Assembly (NCBI RefSeq): GCF_016595505.1
Contig: NZ_JAENIL010000027.1
Coordinates: forward strand, 1 to 64,000
Direction of reading: 5' to 3'
DNA from: Pelagicoccus mobilis
GTDB taxonomy: Bacteria > Verrucomicrobiota > Verrucomicrobiia > Opitutales > Opitutaceae
Length of the DNA stretch: 64,000 bases
A model generated the notes under the pieces. The model did not search any database, was not told where the DNA came from, and saw nothing but the letters and a program-made list of their open reading frames with translations. This document shows, in pieces, positions 33,960 to 42,404 of the stretch; position 1 is the first letter of the stretch, and every line of letters starts with the position of its first letter. A program made the translations under genes and the position numbers.

Positions 33960-35072
33960 ATGGAAGAAGACGGATTTATCTACGTAGACAAGCAGGACGA
34001 TTTGGAGAAGCTCTGCGACTGCTTGGAAAAGCAGGAAGAGGTGGCCCTCGATAGCGAGGCCGATAACCTGCACCATTTCGAGACGAAGCTCTGTCTCTTG
34101 CAGCTGCGTTTCGATGAGGACATCTACCTCTTGGACGTGACGGCTGACCTCGATCTTGAGCGTTTCTGGGAGATCCTGTCCGGACTGCATTTGATCATGC
34201 ACGGAAGCGATTTCGATCTTCGCTTGTTCGAGGAGTTTTGCGGGTTTGAGGCGAAGAGCATTTTCGACTCGATGTTGGCTTCCCAGCTTTTGGGGATTAA
34301 GCGGATCGGTCTGGCGGCTCTGCTGGAGGAAAATTTTGGCGTCAAAATTCCCAAGGATAGCCAGAAGAGCGATTGGTCGCAGCGCCCGCTCACTCCGAAG
34401 ATGCTCAAGTACGCGGCTACCGATGTGCTCTATCTTCATGAGTTGCGAGACAAGCTGATGGCTCGAATCAAGGAGCTCGGGCGTGAGGAGTGGCTTGAAC
34501 AACGCTGTGAAAACCAGATCCGTATCGCGAAGTCTGGGTTTCCTCGTAACAACGAAAACTCGTGGCGAATCTCAAGGGCGGACCGGCTCGATGAGCGTGG
34601 GCAGGCGGCTGTGTACGAGCTTTGGCATTGGCGCCAGAACTTGGCCAAGCGCTTGGATCGCCCTCCATTCAAGGTTTTGGGCAACGATTACATCATCCAG
34701 CTCGCCGAGGGCGTTTCGGAGGGAAATTGGGAATTCGTGTTCGAGGGGCTGCCTATGGGGATTCAGCGTCGAGCTCGTCAGGGACTGAAGGATGCTCTCA
34801 AACAAGGGGCGTCGCGTGATGTATCCACTTTGCCAAAACGTCCGCCTCGTCCCGAGCGTCGTGCTCCGCTCTCGCAGCAAGAGCTCGATCGGCAGGATGC
34901 GATCAAGGCGTTTCGTGATAAGCTCTCGAGGGAACTTGAGATCGATCCTACTTTGATCGCGACCAGAAGCCAGGTGGCCCAGGTCGCTCGCGATCCGGAG
35001 GATATGGATGGTTTTCTTCCTTGGCAGAAGGAGTTGCTGACACCTTGTGTGGAAGGGCTGAGTGAGGAGTAA
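33960..35072 (+). CDS. rnd: Ribonuclease D
   Basis: A 370-residue 3'-5' exoribonuclease that trims tRNA and other RNA ends. The DEDDy catalytic set is visible: DSEAD (about residues 31-35), SDFDLRLFEEF (second Asp) and YAATDVLYLHEL (Tyr three residues before Asp, about 159-170). After the exonuclease domain come HRDC-like helical parts (about 205-285) and a basic C-terminal region. It is probably translated from the same message as the amidohydrolase. Confidence 0.9.
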   Translation: MEEDGFIYVDKQDDLEKLCDCLEKQEEVALDSEADNLHHFETKLCLLQLRFDEDIYLLDVTADLDLERFWEILSGLHLIMHGSDFDLRLFEEFCGFEAKSIFDSMLASQLLGIKRIGLAALLEENFGVKIPKDSQKSDWSQRPLTPKMLKYAATDVLYLHELRDKLMARIKELGREEWLEQRCENQIRIAKSGFPRNNENSWRISRADRLDERGQAAVYELWHWRQNLAKRLDRPPFKVLGNDYIIQLAEGVSEGNWEFVFEGLPMGIQRRARQGLKDALKQGASRDVSTLPKRPPRPERRAPLSQQELDRQDAIKAFRDKLSRELEIDPTLIATRSQVAQVARDPEDMDGFLPWQKELLTPCVEGLSEE

Positions 35073-35088
35073 TCGAGCCTTGGGCGAT

Positions 35089-35107
35089 GGCGGGTCAGCG
35101 CCCCGCC
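35089..35107. repeat. GC-rich intergenic hairpin
   Basis: GGCGGG/CCCGCC with a seven-base loop, followed by CTACAGGGG. It lies in the gap after rnd and may assist termination, although there is no T run. Confidence 0.4.
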
Positions 35108-35240
35108 CTACAGGGGTGGACAGACTGTTTTTAGGTTGGTGCGGCGATGACGGTACCGAGGAATGAAATGACGACAGTCGAGCGGAGCGAAGACATGTTG
35201 ACTTCTTTTTTGTAGCTAGAATTTAAATACGATTGGTTTT

Positions 35241-36863
35241 ATGGCGATAGCGAACGTATCACGTTTTCTAGATGAGAAGGCGGAGTCTCAGTCGGAGGTC
35301 GCGGCCCTTATGGTTCCGCGCGGCCGGACTTCTGATGGGGCGATCGACTATTTGCGTTTGAGCTTTCGAGAGCTCGCTGCGGAGCAAAACGAGTGGGCGC
35401 GTCGCTTCCGATCGCAAGGGATTGGCAAGGGATCGCGTGTGCTGCTGATGGTGAAGCCGGGGTTGCCTTTGATCGCTATCTGTTTTGCTTTGTTTAAGAT
35501 CGGGGCGGTGCCGGTGGTGATCGATCCGGGGATGGGGCTGAAGAGCTTTCTCAACTGCGTGCGGCGCTCGCAGCCGGACTTTCTGGTCGGGATCTCGCTT
35601 GCGATTTGGGTTTCGCGTGTATTCAGAAAGTCATTTCGTAGCCTCAAGGGGAAAGTGAAGGTTGGCGGGCCTCTTGGTCGAGTTGCGGCTGAGTTCCGGG
35701 AGGAGGCGGCTGAAGAGACGCTGGTTGATGACTTGGCGGCGGTTTTATTCACCTCCGGATCGACGGGCGCTCCCAAAGGCGTTTGCTATGAACACGGGAT
35801 GTTCGAGGCTCAAGTAGAGGCGATTCGCGCCCAGTATGAGATCCAGCCGGGGGAGGTTGATTTGCCGATGTTGCCCATCTTCGCCTTGTTTAATCCTGCC
35901 TTAGGGATGACGACGGTGGTGCCTGAGATCAATCCCAGCAAACCTGCGACTGTCGATCCAAAGAAGATCGTGCAGGCGATTGAGCAGTGCGGGGTGACAA
36001 ATTCATTTGGTTCTCCGGCTCTCTGGTCGAAAATCGGGGTGTATTGCGATTCTCATGACATTGAGCTTCCAAGTTTGAAGCGAATCTTGATGGCTGGGGC
36101 TCCGGTGCCGCCAAGCATGATGAAGCAGTACCGTCGTATTCTTCCGAACGGGCATGTGCATTCGCCTTATGGCGCGACGGAGGTGTTGCCGGTTTCATCT
36201 GTAAGCGACGATGAGGTTCTCGAGGTTGCGGCTGAGCGCTCCGCTAGAGGAGAGGGGACTTGTGTGGGGCGTTTGCTTCCGAAGGTCGAGGCGAAGATTC
36301 TACCGCTTTGCGAGGACGCGTTGGGGGCGGATGCTCTGGCGAACCCGCTGCCAGTGGGCGAGATCGGTGAAATCGTAGTAACGGGACCGAGCGTGACTAA
36401 GGCGTATGATAGGCTGGAGGAGGCGACTCGTCTTTCTAAGGTGATCGATGGAGATCGTGTTTGGCACCGAATTGGCGATCTAGGTTACTTTGATGGGGAT
36501 GGGCGACTTTGGTTTTGCGGTCGCAAGGTTGAGCGGGTGGTGGCTGAATCGGGAACCTTTTATACGGATCGCTGCGAGGGGGTGGTAAACGTGCACCCGA
36601 AGATCTTCCGCTCTGCTTTGATTTCCTATTCCGAAAATGGAAAGACTGTACCTGCTTTGGTTTTGGAACCGTTTGCTGGGATGTATCCGAATGGGCATGA
36701 CGAGGAGGAGACTTTGCTAAATGAAGTGCGTGCTTTGGCTACAAAGAGCGAAGTGACGCAAGGGATTGAGCACTTCTTTTTGCACAAAGGTTTTCCGGTG
36801 GATGTGCGGCACAATGCCAAGATCCATCGCCTCTCTTTGGCTAAGGAGTTTGCGGGGAAATAG
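35241..36863 (+). CDS. oleC: OleC-like AMP-dependent beta-lactone synthetase / ligase
   Basis: A 540-residue member of the ANL adenylating family. Motifs in order: the P-loop FTSGSTGAPKG (about 172-182), MAGAPVPPS, YGATEV (about 313-318), and IGDLGYFDGDGRLWFCGRK (about 411-429). Features such as VIDPGMG, the GSPALW segment and HNAKIHRLSL near the end agree with OleC, which turns the beta-hydroxy acid from OleD into a beta-lactone during long-chain olefin synthesis. Fatty-acid-CoA ligase is the alternative. OleD is at 10338; oleA and oleB are not in the window. TTGACT with TTTAAA about 18 bases later sits 20-40 bases before the start. Confidence 0.82.
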   Translation: MAIANVSRFLDEKAESQSEVAALMVPRGRTSDGAIDYLRLSFRELAAEQNEWARRFRSQGIGKGSRVLLMVKPGLPLIAICFALFKIGAVPVVIDPGMGLKSFLNCVRRSQPDFLVGISLAIWVSRVFRKSFRSLKGKVKVGGPLGRVAAEFREEAAEETLVDDLAAVLFTSGSTGAPKGVCYEHGMFEAQVEAIRAQYEIQPGEVDLPMLPIFALFNPALGMTTVVPEINPSKPATVDPKKIVQAIEQCGVTNSFGSPALWSKIGVYCDSHDIELPSLKRILMAGAPVPPSMMKQYRRILPNGHVHSPYGATEVLPVSSVSDDEVLEVAAERSARGEGTCVGRLLPKVEAKILPLCEDALGADALANPLPVGEIGEIVVTGPSVTKAYDRLEEATRLSKVIDGDRVWHRIGDLGYFDGDGRLWFCGRKVERVVAESGTFYTDRCEGVVNVHPKIFRSALISYSENGKTVPALVLEPFAGMYPNGHDEEETLLNEVRALATKSEVTQGIEHFFLHKGFPVDVRHNAKIHRLSLAKEFAGK

Positions 36864-36884
36864 GGTTTGGGATCCTGCTGGCGC

Positions 36885-36909
36885 GGCAACGACGGAGCGT
36901 TGCCCTCCT
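36885..36909 (+). repeat. REP-like palindrome, consensus copy
   Basis: Stem GGCAACG/CGTTGCC, loop ACGGAG, tail CTCCT. Its last two bases are part of the stop codon (TAG on the minus strand, 36908-36910) of the next gene, and it lies 21 bases after the oleC stop. Confidence 0.85.
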
Positions 36910-37405
36910 ATTTTCTCTTGTAGTGGAGCTGCCAGAGAAGGTTCCACTCTCCGGTGGGGTCTTTTCGGCCTTGCCAGTCCCAGATGAGTGAATCGCTTTT
37001 TATTTCACGGAATATCATTCTGGTTTCCACGTTTTCGCCTTCCTTGTTGATGTAGCTGCGGGAGAATGTGAATGTATTTCCTTCTTGGGTACCGACGAAG
37101 TCCATATAGGATCCGTTTGAGTCGACCCAAGTTTGCTTCCATTTTCCGGTAAGGCCGTCGAGGACGCTATGGCTTTTGCCGGTGAAGCCCAGGGTGTCGC
37201 TGGCGTCGAACTCTTCGAGAATTACCTTCCCGTTTAGGATGCGTTTCACGGAGTTGCTGGCTTGGTGAGTTTTTCCTTCTTGGTCGGTCCAGCTAACTTC
37301 CCATTCGCCTATCCAAAAATCGAGGGCGTTTGGGTTGGCGTCTTGGCTTTGAGAAACGCTTGTTGCGAGCAAGGCTGCCAGTAGGAGGATGTTTGGTCTC
37401 ATCAT
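36908..37405 (-). CDS. Exported DUF1579-like protein
   Basis: A 165-residue protein with a signal peptide (about 1-20, ATSVSQSQ). The mature part is a lipocalin-like single domain, starting LDFWIGEWEVSWTDQEGKTHQASNSV and containing GKWKQTWVDSNGSYMDF, which resembles the DUF1579 family of secreted or cytosolic beta-barrels of unknown function. It begins directly at the stop of the histidine kinase gene, so it is probably the second gene of that operon. A REP copy overlaps its stop codon. Confidence 0.7.
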   Translation of the reverse strand: MMRPNILLLAALLATSVSQSQDANPNALDFWIGEWEVSWTDQEGKTHQASNSVKRILNGKVILEEFDASDTLGFTGKSHSVLDGLTGKWKQTWVDSNGSYMDFVGTQEGNTFTFSRSYINKEGENVETRMIFREIKSDSLIWDWQGRKDPTGEWNLLWQLHYKRK

Positions 37406-38611
37406 CTAGACAGGAGCGGAGGCGGGGAGGGTGAGGTGGACTCGGGTTCCTTGCCCGTATTCGGATTCGAGTTTCAGGTCTCCGTTAAGTCGTGAGGCGA
37501 ACTGCTTGCAGAGATTGAGGCCGAGGCCGGAGCCTTGTTCGCCTGCGGTACCGACGGTGCTGTGGGAGGCGTCTAGGGCGAAGATCTTGGGGATGTTGTG
37601 CTCCTTGATTCCGACGCCGAAGTCCTCGACGAGGAGGGTGACGGAGTCCGAGTCGCTCCGAGCTACGATGTTGATTCTTCCGTCCGGATGGGAGAATTTG
37701 AGGGCGTTGGAGAGCAGGTTTTGGACGATCGATTGGAAGAGTCTTGGATCTGCCCAGACTTGCAGAGCGGGCTGGCACTGGGTTCGGATGGTGATGTTCT
37801 TGCTCGAGCTGCGACCTGCGAGGGCGCCTTCTGCGGCGCTGAGTATTTCGCGAAGGTTAAGGAGTTTAGGTTCGAAGGTGAAGCGGCCTTCCTCGAACTG
37901 GACCATTTGCAGCAAGTTTTCCGCGGTGCGGCTGGTCACCTGGGCGTTGGTGAGCAAATGGCGGTGGAATTCCTCGACTTCTTCGGCGCTCAGGCCCGAG
38001 TCCGGATCTGCCAGCAGGTCGGCGAGGGAGAGGATGGAATTGATGGGCGAGCGCAGGTCGTGGGAGAGGATGGAGAAGAACCGGTTTTTCGATTCGTTGA
38101 GCAGCTCGAGCTTTTTGTGGGCGAGCCTTAGCTCGAGGTTGGCGCAGACTTGCTTGGAAAGTCGGGTGAGCGCTTCGCGTTGGCGTTCGGTTATCTGGTG
38201 GGCTTTGGTGTCGATGACGCAGAGCGTGCCGAGGGCTTGCTTGTCTTTGGTCACGATGGGGGCTCCGGCGTAGAAGCGGATGTCGGGCGATCCGGTTACG
38301 AGGGGATTATCGTGGAAGCGGCTGTCTTGGGTGGCGTCGGGGACTACTAGAAGCTCGTCGGGATTGAGGATGGCGTGGGCGCAGAAAGCGAGGTCGCGAC
38401 TGGTCTCTTGGGCTTCGAGCCCGACTTTGGCCTTAAACCACTGACGGTCTTCGTCGATGAGGCTGACCAGAGCGATCGGGACGTCGCATACGGTCGCGGC
38501 TAGGGTTGCGATGCTGTCAAAAAGTTCATCGGATTCTGTATCCAGAATCTGGTAACGCCTAAGGGCTTGCAGGCGATCCTGCTCGTTTTCAGGCAGAGGG
38601 GCGATGGTCAT
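37406..38611 (-). CDS. GAF-domain sensor histidine kinase
   Basis: A 401-residue soluble kinase. The N-terminal GAF domain (about 20-165) has the typical entry DELFDSIATLAATVCDVPIALVSLIDEDRQWFKA and ETSRDLAFCAHAIL. A HisKA dimerisation helix carries the phospho-acceptor in FSILSHDLRSPINS (about 185-198). The ATPase domain shows NLLSNALKFSHPDG (N box), DFGVGI (G1) and GEQGSGLGLNLCKQ (G2). No transmembrane segment and no receiver domain are present, and no response regulator gene is adjacent. An upstream start at 38638 would add nine residues. Confidence 0.9.
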   Translation of the reverse strand: MTIAPLPENEQDRLQALRRYQILDTESDELFDSIATLAATVCDVPIALVSLIDEDRQWFKAKVGLEAQETSRDLAFCAHAILNPDELLVVPDATQDSRFHDNPLVTGSPDIRFYAGAPIVTKDKQALGTLCVIDTKAHQITERQREALTRLSKQVCANLELRLAHKKLELLNESKNRFFSILSHDLRSPINSILSLADLLADPDSGLSAEEVEEFHRHLLTNAQVTSRTAENLLQMVQFEEGRFTFEPKLLNLREILSAAEGALAGRSSSKNITIRTQCQPALQVWADPRLFQSIVQNLLSNALKFSHPDGRINIVARSDSDSVTLLVEDFGVGIKEHNIPKIFALDASHSTVGTAGEQGSGLGLNLCKQFASRLNGDLKLESEYGQGTRVHLTLPASAPV

Positions 38612-38679
38612 GGTCTTCGGTTGGATTTCGAGGCTCAATCAATGAATGCGCTTTTGTGGCCTTGGCAAGTGGGGTGGTG

Positions 38680-39201
38680 TTAAGTTTGGCATTTGTGGGC
38701 GGGGTTGGAAACGTAGTTGGATTGGGTTTCGGCGACGAGGAGATCGTCTTCGATTTCCTCGGGCAGCTCGATTTGTGGGCTGCGGGGCAGCTCTGAGATG
38801 AGGTGGGCGGCGACTGAGTCGAGCTGCTTGAGTTGGCATTCCCACACGGTGATGACGTGCCATCCTGCTTCTTGAAGGCTCTTTTCTGCCTCTTGGTCTC
38901 GCTTTACGTTTCGTTCAAATTTTGCCTGCCAGTAGGCGACGTTGCTTTTCGGGGTGGTGGCGGTTTTGCAGCCAGGGTGTCGGTGCCAGAAGCAACCGTG
39001 CACGAAGATGACCGCTTTTCGGCTGGGGAGCACGATGTCGGGACGTCCGGGGAGGGTCTTGTTTTTGGGTCCGTTTACGGTGAAGCGGTAGCCGAGTCGG
39101 TGGAGCAAGCTGCGGACGAGACGTTCCGGTTTGGTGTGTTTGCCGCTGACTCGCGACATGACCCAGGAGCGTCGGGCCTTCGAGATCTTGTCCGTCATCA
39201 A
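38680..39201 (-). CDS. vsr: Very short patch repair (Vsr) endonuclease
   Basis: A 173-residue nicking endonuclease of the Vsr family, which corrects T-G mismatches arising by deamination of 5-methylcytosine. Family motifs are SRVSGKHTKPERLVRSLLHRLGYRF (about 17-41), the catalytic Asp in LPGRPDIVLPSRKAVIFVHGCFWHRHPGC (about 50-78) with zinc-binding Cys and His, and WHVITVWECQL. The C-terminus extends about 30 residues past the usual core. No DNA cytosine methylase is encoded in the window, which is odd because vsr is normally linked to one. Confidence 0.92.
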   Translation of the reverse strand: MMTDKISKARRSWVMSRVSGKHTKPERLVRSLLHRLGYRFTVNGPKNKTLPGRPDIVLPSRKAVIFVHGCFWHRHPGCKTATTPKSNVAYWQAKFERNVKRDQEAEKSLQEAGWHVITVWECQLKQLDSVAAHLISELPRSPQIELPEEIEDDLLVAETQSNYVSNPAHKCQT

Positions 39202-39241
39202 GGTTAGGATGGCGGATGTCGCAGCAATTATGAAGCTTTTC

Positions 39242-40375
39242 TTAGAGCCAGCGGATGATGGCGTGGACGAATGCTAGATTTGAAAGGAAAAGGCCGCTCC
39301 AGAGCAGCGTTTTGCTTTTCGGGCTGTAGAGGATGTTGAAGGCGATGCTTAGGGGAAGGGCGATGCGGCAGCCGGCCCAGTAGCCTCGCCAAACGGCGTC
39401 GCCGAGGGTGAGGAAGAGTATGCCGTAGACGATGCCGAGCGCCCAGAGTCGGCTTTTGAGCTGTGGCTTGGCGAGTAGATAGCCGAATTGGAAGAGCAGC
39501 CCGAAGATGGCGAGGATACGGAAGAAGTAGCGGTCGGAGAATCCGTTTGCCGCGAGCTGCTGGAAGGCGTCGACGATTCCGCGGTAGAGGCCGGAGAATG
39601 GGAGGCCGATGTTGTCGTTGGCGTTGAGTGTGACGGGGAAAACGTAGGAGACGTAGGCCATCCAAGCGGCGAGACTGGCGGTGGCGATTGCCCCGGCGAG
39701 GATGCCTTGTCCGAGTCGTTGGCGGAAGGGAGCGGACGGTTTTTGGCCCGGGCTTAGGAAGACGACGGCGTTTATGAGTGAGGTTTCTTTGCTGAGAGCG
39801 GCGAGGGCGTTGCTAGTGACGGCTAGTTTTCCTCGGCCTTTTTCGAGGAAGGCGATTGTGGCGAGGGCGAGGGTTAGGGCAGGTAGATCGGCGAGGGAGT
39901 AGCGGACGCTTTCCAAGGCTCCCATGGAAAAGACGCAGAGGAACCAGCGGGCGAAATTTTCCCAGTTGCCGATGGGGATCCAGAGCAGCAGCAGCCAGCC
40001 GCAAATGGCGAGGCAGGCGACGTTGATCAGGGAGTGCGCTTGGAGAATCGCGGCGGGGTGCCCAGCTCCGAAAAGCCAAGCCAGAGCGGGCTGCAGTATG
40101 CGGCGGGCTCGATAAGAGGGGTGGTCTATGGCTTCGGGGAAGCCGGGATCGCGAAGCGTGGGATCGAGGGCGATCTGGGTGTAGAATTGTCCGTCGTAGC
40201 CGGTCGAGTTTGGCTTATGGTAGATAGAGAGTGCCGCTGCCGCTTCGATTTTAGGGCGATGGTAGTCTTCGCCAAATCCGGCTAGTTCGCTGAATCCTGA
40301 GTCGGCGTGGTGCTTGCCGAGCAGGAGGGCGAGGAAGAGGGTTGAGGCTAAGAAGTAAGGAAGGAGAGTTTTCAC
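39242..40375 (-). CDS. Polytopic membrane protein, possibly GT-C-type glycosyltransferase
   Basis: A 377-residue inner-membrane protein with about nine to ten hydrophobic segments from a GTG start. The first loop contains NSTGYDGQFYTQIALDP, the kind of acidic YDGQFY motif found early in GT-C-like mannosyltransferases and DUF2029-type proteins that use polyprenyl-linked sugars. I do not recognise the exact family. The partial gene at 63813 opens in a similar way (YGWDTSFYNFWLRSLVFD). Confidence 0.6.
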   Translation of the reverse strand: MKTLLPYFLASTLFLALLLGKHHADSGFSELAGFGEDYHRPKIEAAAALSIYHKPNSTGYDGQFYTQIALDPTLRDPGFPEAIDHPSYRARRILQPALAWLFGAGHPAAILQAHSLINVACLAICGWLLLLWIPIGNWENFARWFLCVFSMGALESVRYSLADLPALTLALATIAFLEKGRGKLAVTSNALAALSKETSLINAVVFLSPGQKPSAPFRQRLGQGILAGAIATASLAAWMAYVSYVFPVTLNANDNIGLPFSGLYRGIVDAFQQLAANGFSDRYFFRILAIFGLLFQFGYLLAKPQLKSRLWALGIVYGILFLTLGDAVWRGYWAGCRIALPLSIAFNILYSPKSKTLLWSGLFLSNLAFVHAIIRWL

Positions 40376-40493
40376 GCCGTTTGGGTCAGGAACGGGGGAA
40401 ACTTTTATACAGGCGTCCGCTTGGCGAGTCCAAAGAGATGGATCCGCGGAGGGGCGTGTCCTCGGGAGGAGGCGAGAGTTGGAGGGAAAGGGG

Positions 40494-40700
40494 TTAGTTG
40501 AGCTCGAACGAGCGTCCCAGCATGACGCGGGTGCTGTCGCAGATGTCATCGTCAACCGACATCACCATGCAGCGCTGCATCAGTGAGATGCGTGCCAGCT
40601 CCTCTGGTGAGGATTGGATGCTGTCCGCCGCGGCGTTCAACATGGACCATTCGTCTTCGCTTAACCGGATTTCTATTCTTGTGTTCACGGTAGAAACCAT
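40494..40700 (-). CDS. Hypothetical small protein, possibly ribbon-helix-helix
   Basis: A 68-residue protein. The start VNTRIEIRLSEDEWSMLNAAADSIQSSPEELARISLMQ looks like a beta-strand followed by two helices, the layout of MetJ/Arc-type DNA-binding proteins, but the similarity is weak. No antitoxin-toxin partner is adjacent. The AT-rich 200 bases on the other side carry promoters for this gene and for the HDOD gene. Confidence 0.5.
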   Translation of the reverse strand: MVSTVNTRIEIRLSEDEWSMLNAAADSIQSSPEELARISLMQRCMVMSVDDDICDSTRVMLGRSFELN

Positions 40701-40900
40701 CGGTTGGCAGGTAGAAGAATTTAGGCTTTAGAGAAATTTTCTGAGTAATTCACACTAGTGTAACATGAGATGAATCTCCAAGGCCCATTCGCTGGATCTT
40801 CCATACCTAGCTCCTTCTCCTCAGAAAAGCGCTTCATCGAGGCTCAACTTTGTGAAAATCAGGCCGATGTGATGCTACAACCTATTACCGGTCCACAAAG

Positions 40901-41830
40901 ATGAATTACCCGCTAAACGTTGAAGAGCTTGCCTGCGACCTGGAGGAGATGTCGGTCGCCCCACAGATCCTGCCGCAGATTCAAGGGATGGTTTCCGACT
41001 GCAATACCAATCCCGACGAGATTCGCGACACGATCCGCATGGACGCTGCCCTCAGCTCCATGATCCTGAAGACGGCGAACAGCGCGTACTATAATCCCGG
41101 ATACCATATCGATTCGGTTGACGATGCGATCATGCACCTCGGGTTCAACGACGTGTACCAGATCGTCACCATGCTCGCCTTTTCCGATGTGATGGCCAAG
41201 CCGCTCGAGACCTATGCCTTGAGTTCCGGCCAGTTCTGGCGTCGCTCGGTGGCTTGCGCTTTGGCGATGGAGCGTCTCGCTCGCAAGTACGGGGAGGAGC
41301 CTGGCGTGGCCTACACGATTGGCCTTCTGCATGGCATCGGCATGGTCTTTATCGAGAAGGAGCTGGAAGATCGCGGCCACAAGGTTGCCTTCCAGAATTC
41401 GCTGCCGGAAGACGTGGCGATAGCCTCCGAGGAAATGGAAATTTTTGGACTGAACCACGCCAAGGTTGGCGCGTCTATTATGCGTCGCTGGGGATTCTCG
41501 GATGAGATCGTGGTTCCGGTTTACTGCCAGTTCGAGCCGTCGGAAGCTGGAAACTACGAGCGCATGGCGTGTTTGATCTCCTTCGCGAAACGCATGATCG
41601 GCACGATCATCGACGATGGGCTTGGCGGAGTGGCGATGCCAGGTCCGGATCCTTTGCTCATCGCGTTGCTGCACCTGAGCAAGGAGGAGTACCAGAAGGT
41701 CGTGATGGCTTTGCGAGGCAGTTTTGCCAAGGCGCAGGGCTTGGTCGGCGACGTGACGCCAGGCGCGAAAGGCTCCAAAAAGGTGGTCGAAAACAAGCTC
41801 GGCTATGGAAACCGCCGCATCCGCGGCTAG
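40901..41830 (+). CDS. HDOD-domain signalling protein
   Basis: A 309-residue cytosolic protein. The HDOD domain covers about residues 15-215: SVAPQILPQIQGMVSD, ALSSMILKTANSAYYN, SVDDAIMHLGFNDVYQIV and YTIGLLHGIGMVFI, with metal-site residues of true HD phosphohydrolases mostly missing, as usual for HDOD. Such proteins act in bacterial signalling, often with two-component or cyclic-di-GMP systems. An Hpt protein gene follows 70 bases downstream, which suggests a common signalling function. Confidence 0.88.
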   Translation: MNYPLNVEELACDLEEMSVAPQILPQIQGMVSDCNTNPDEIRDTIRMDAALSSMILKTANSAYYNPGYHIDSVDDAIMHLGFNDVYQIVTMLAFSDVMAKPLETYALSSGQFWRRSVACALAMERLARKYGEEPGVAYTIGLLHGIGMVFIEKELEDRGHKVAFQNSLPEDVAIASEEMEIFGLNHAKVGASIMRRWGFSDEIVVPVYCQFEPSEAGNYERMACLISFAKRMIGTIIDDGLGGVAMPGPDPLLIALLHLSKEEYQKVVMALRGSFAKAQGLVGDVTPGAKGSKKVVENKLGYGNRRIRG

Positions 41831-41900
41831 GCTCGATCCACTGCAATTTTCCCACACATTGCCCCAACTGATTCAAAGGCCCCTAAGCAATATAGATATC

Positions 41901-42278
41901 ATGAGCGACTCAGAACTTATAGACTGGGAACAACTAGAAATGATCTTTGGCGAAGACGAAGAAGACTTCGACGAGGATATGGCGGAGCTTTTCCACGAGT
42001 TCGTGGAGGATGGAAACATCCAGTTCGGCAAGATCAACGAGTCCGAGTTCGCGGCGGACAAGACGAAGGTGGCCAAGGAGTCGCACAAGTTGAAGGGCTC
42101 CGCGAGCAACTTTGGATTCACTCGGGTCGCTAGCTTGCTGGCTCATATCGAGGACGAGATCGAGAGCATCACCCGCGATGACTTTTTGAGCAGCTTGGAG
42201 CAGGCTCGTTCGGGTTTCGACCGGAGCATCGCGACCGTGATGGAGCGCTACCCGGCTCTTGGCGTTGGGCAAAACTAG
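41901..42278 (+). CDS. Hpt-domain histidine phosphotransfer protein
   Basis: A 125-residue stand-alone phosphotransfer protein. The phospho-accepting histidine is in KESHKLKGSASNFGF (about residues 55-69), inside a four-helix bundle. It would relay phosphate between a hybrid kinase and a response regulator. The hybrid kinase at 51797 is one possible donor, and SixA at 9735 a possible phosphatase; both links are inference. The product begins with a very acidic stretch. A terminator follows. Confidence 0.88.
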   Translation: MSDSELIDWEQLEMIFGEDEEDFDEDMAELFHEFVEDGNIQFGKINESEFAADKTKVAKESHKLKGSASNFGFTRVASLLAHIEDEIESITRDDFLSSLEQARSGFDRSIATVMERYPALGVGQN

Positions 42279-42306
42279 GTCTCCGAGATTATCTATCACT
42301 TTTCTG

Positions 42307-42337
42307 AAAGCGACTGGCTGCGGCCGGTCGCTTTTTT
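42307..42337 (+). terminator. Terminator after the Hpt gene
   Basis: Stem AAAGCGAC/GTCGCTTT with a 12-base loop, ending in seven T. Confidence 0.85.
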
Positions 42338-42404
42338 TGCGTCGCTCGAGTTCTCTTGGCCCGGCGTTGACCCGAGCGGGGCTGGAACCTTGAATGGGGG
42401 TTAG

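Noticed and set aside
32811-34502. A 563-codon open frame on the minus strand
   Set aside because: It lies over the well-recognised deacetylase-like and RNase D genes in the antisense direction, and no domain is visible.
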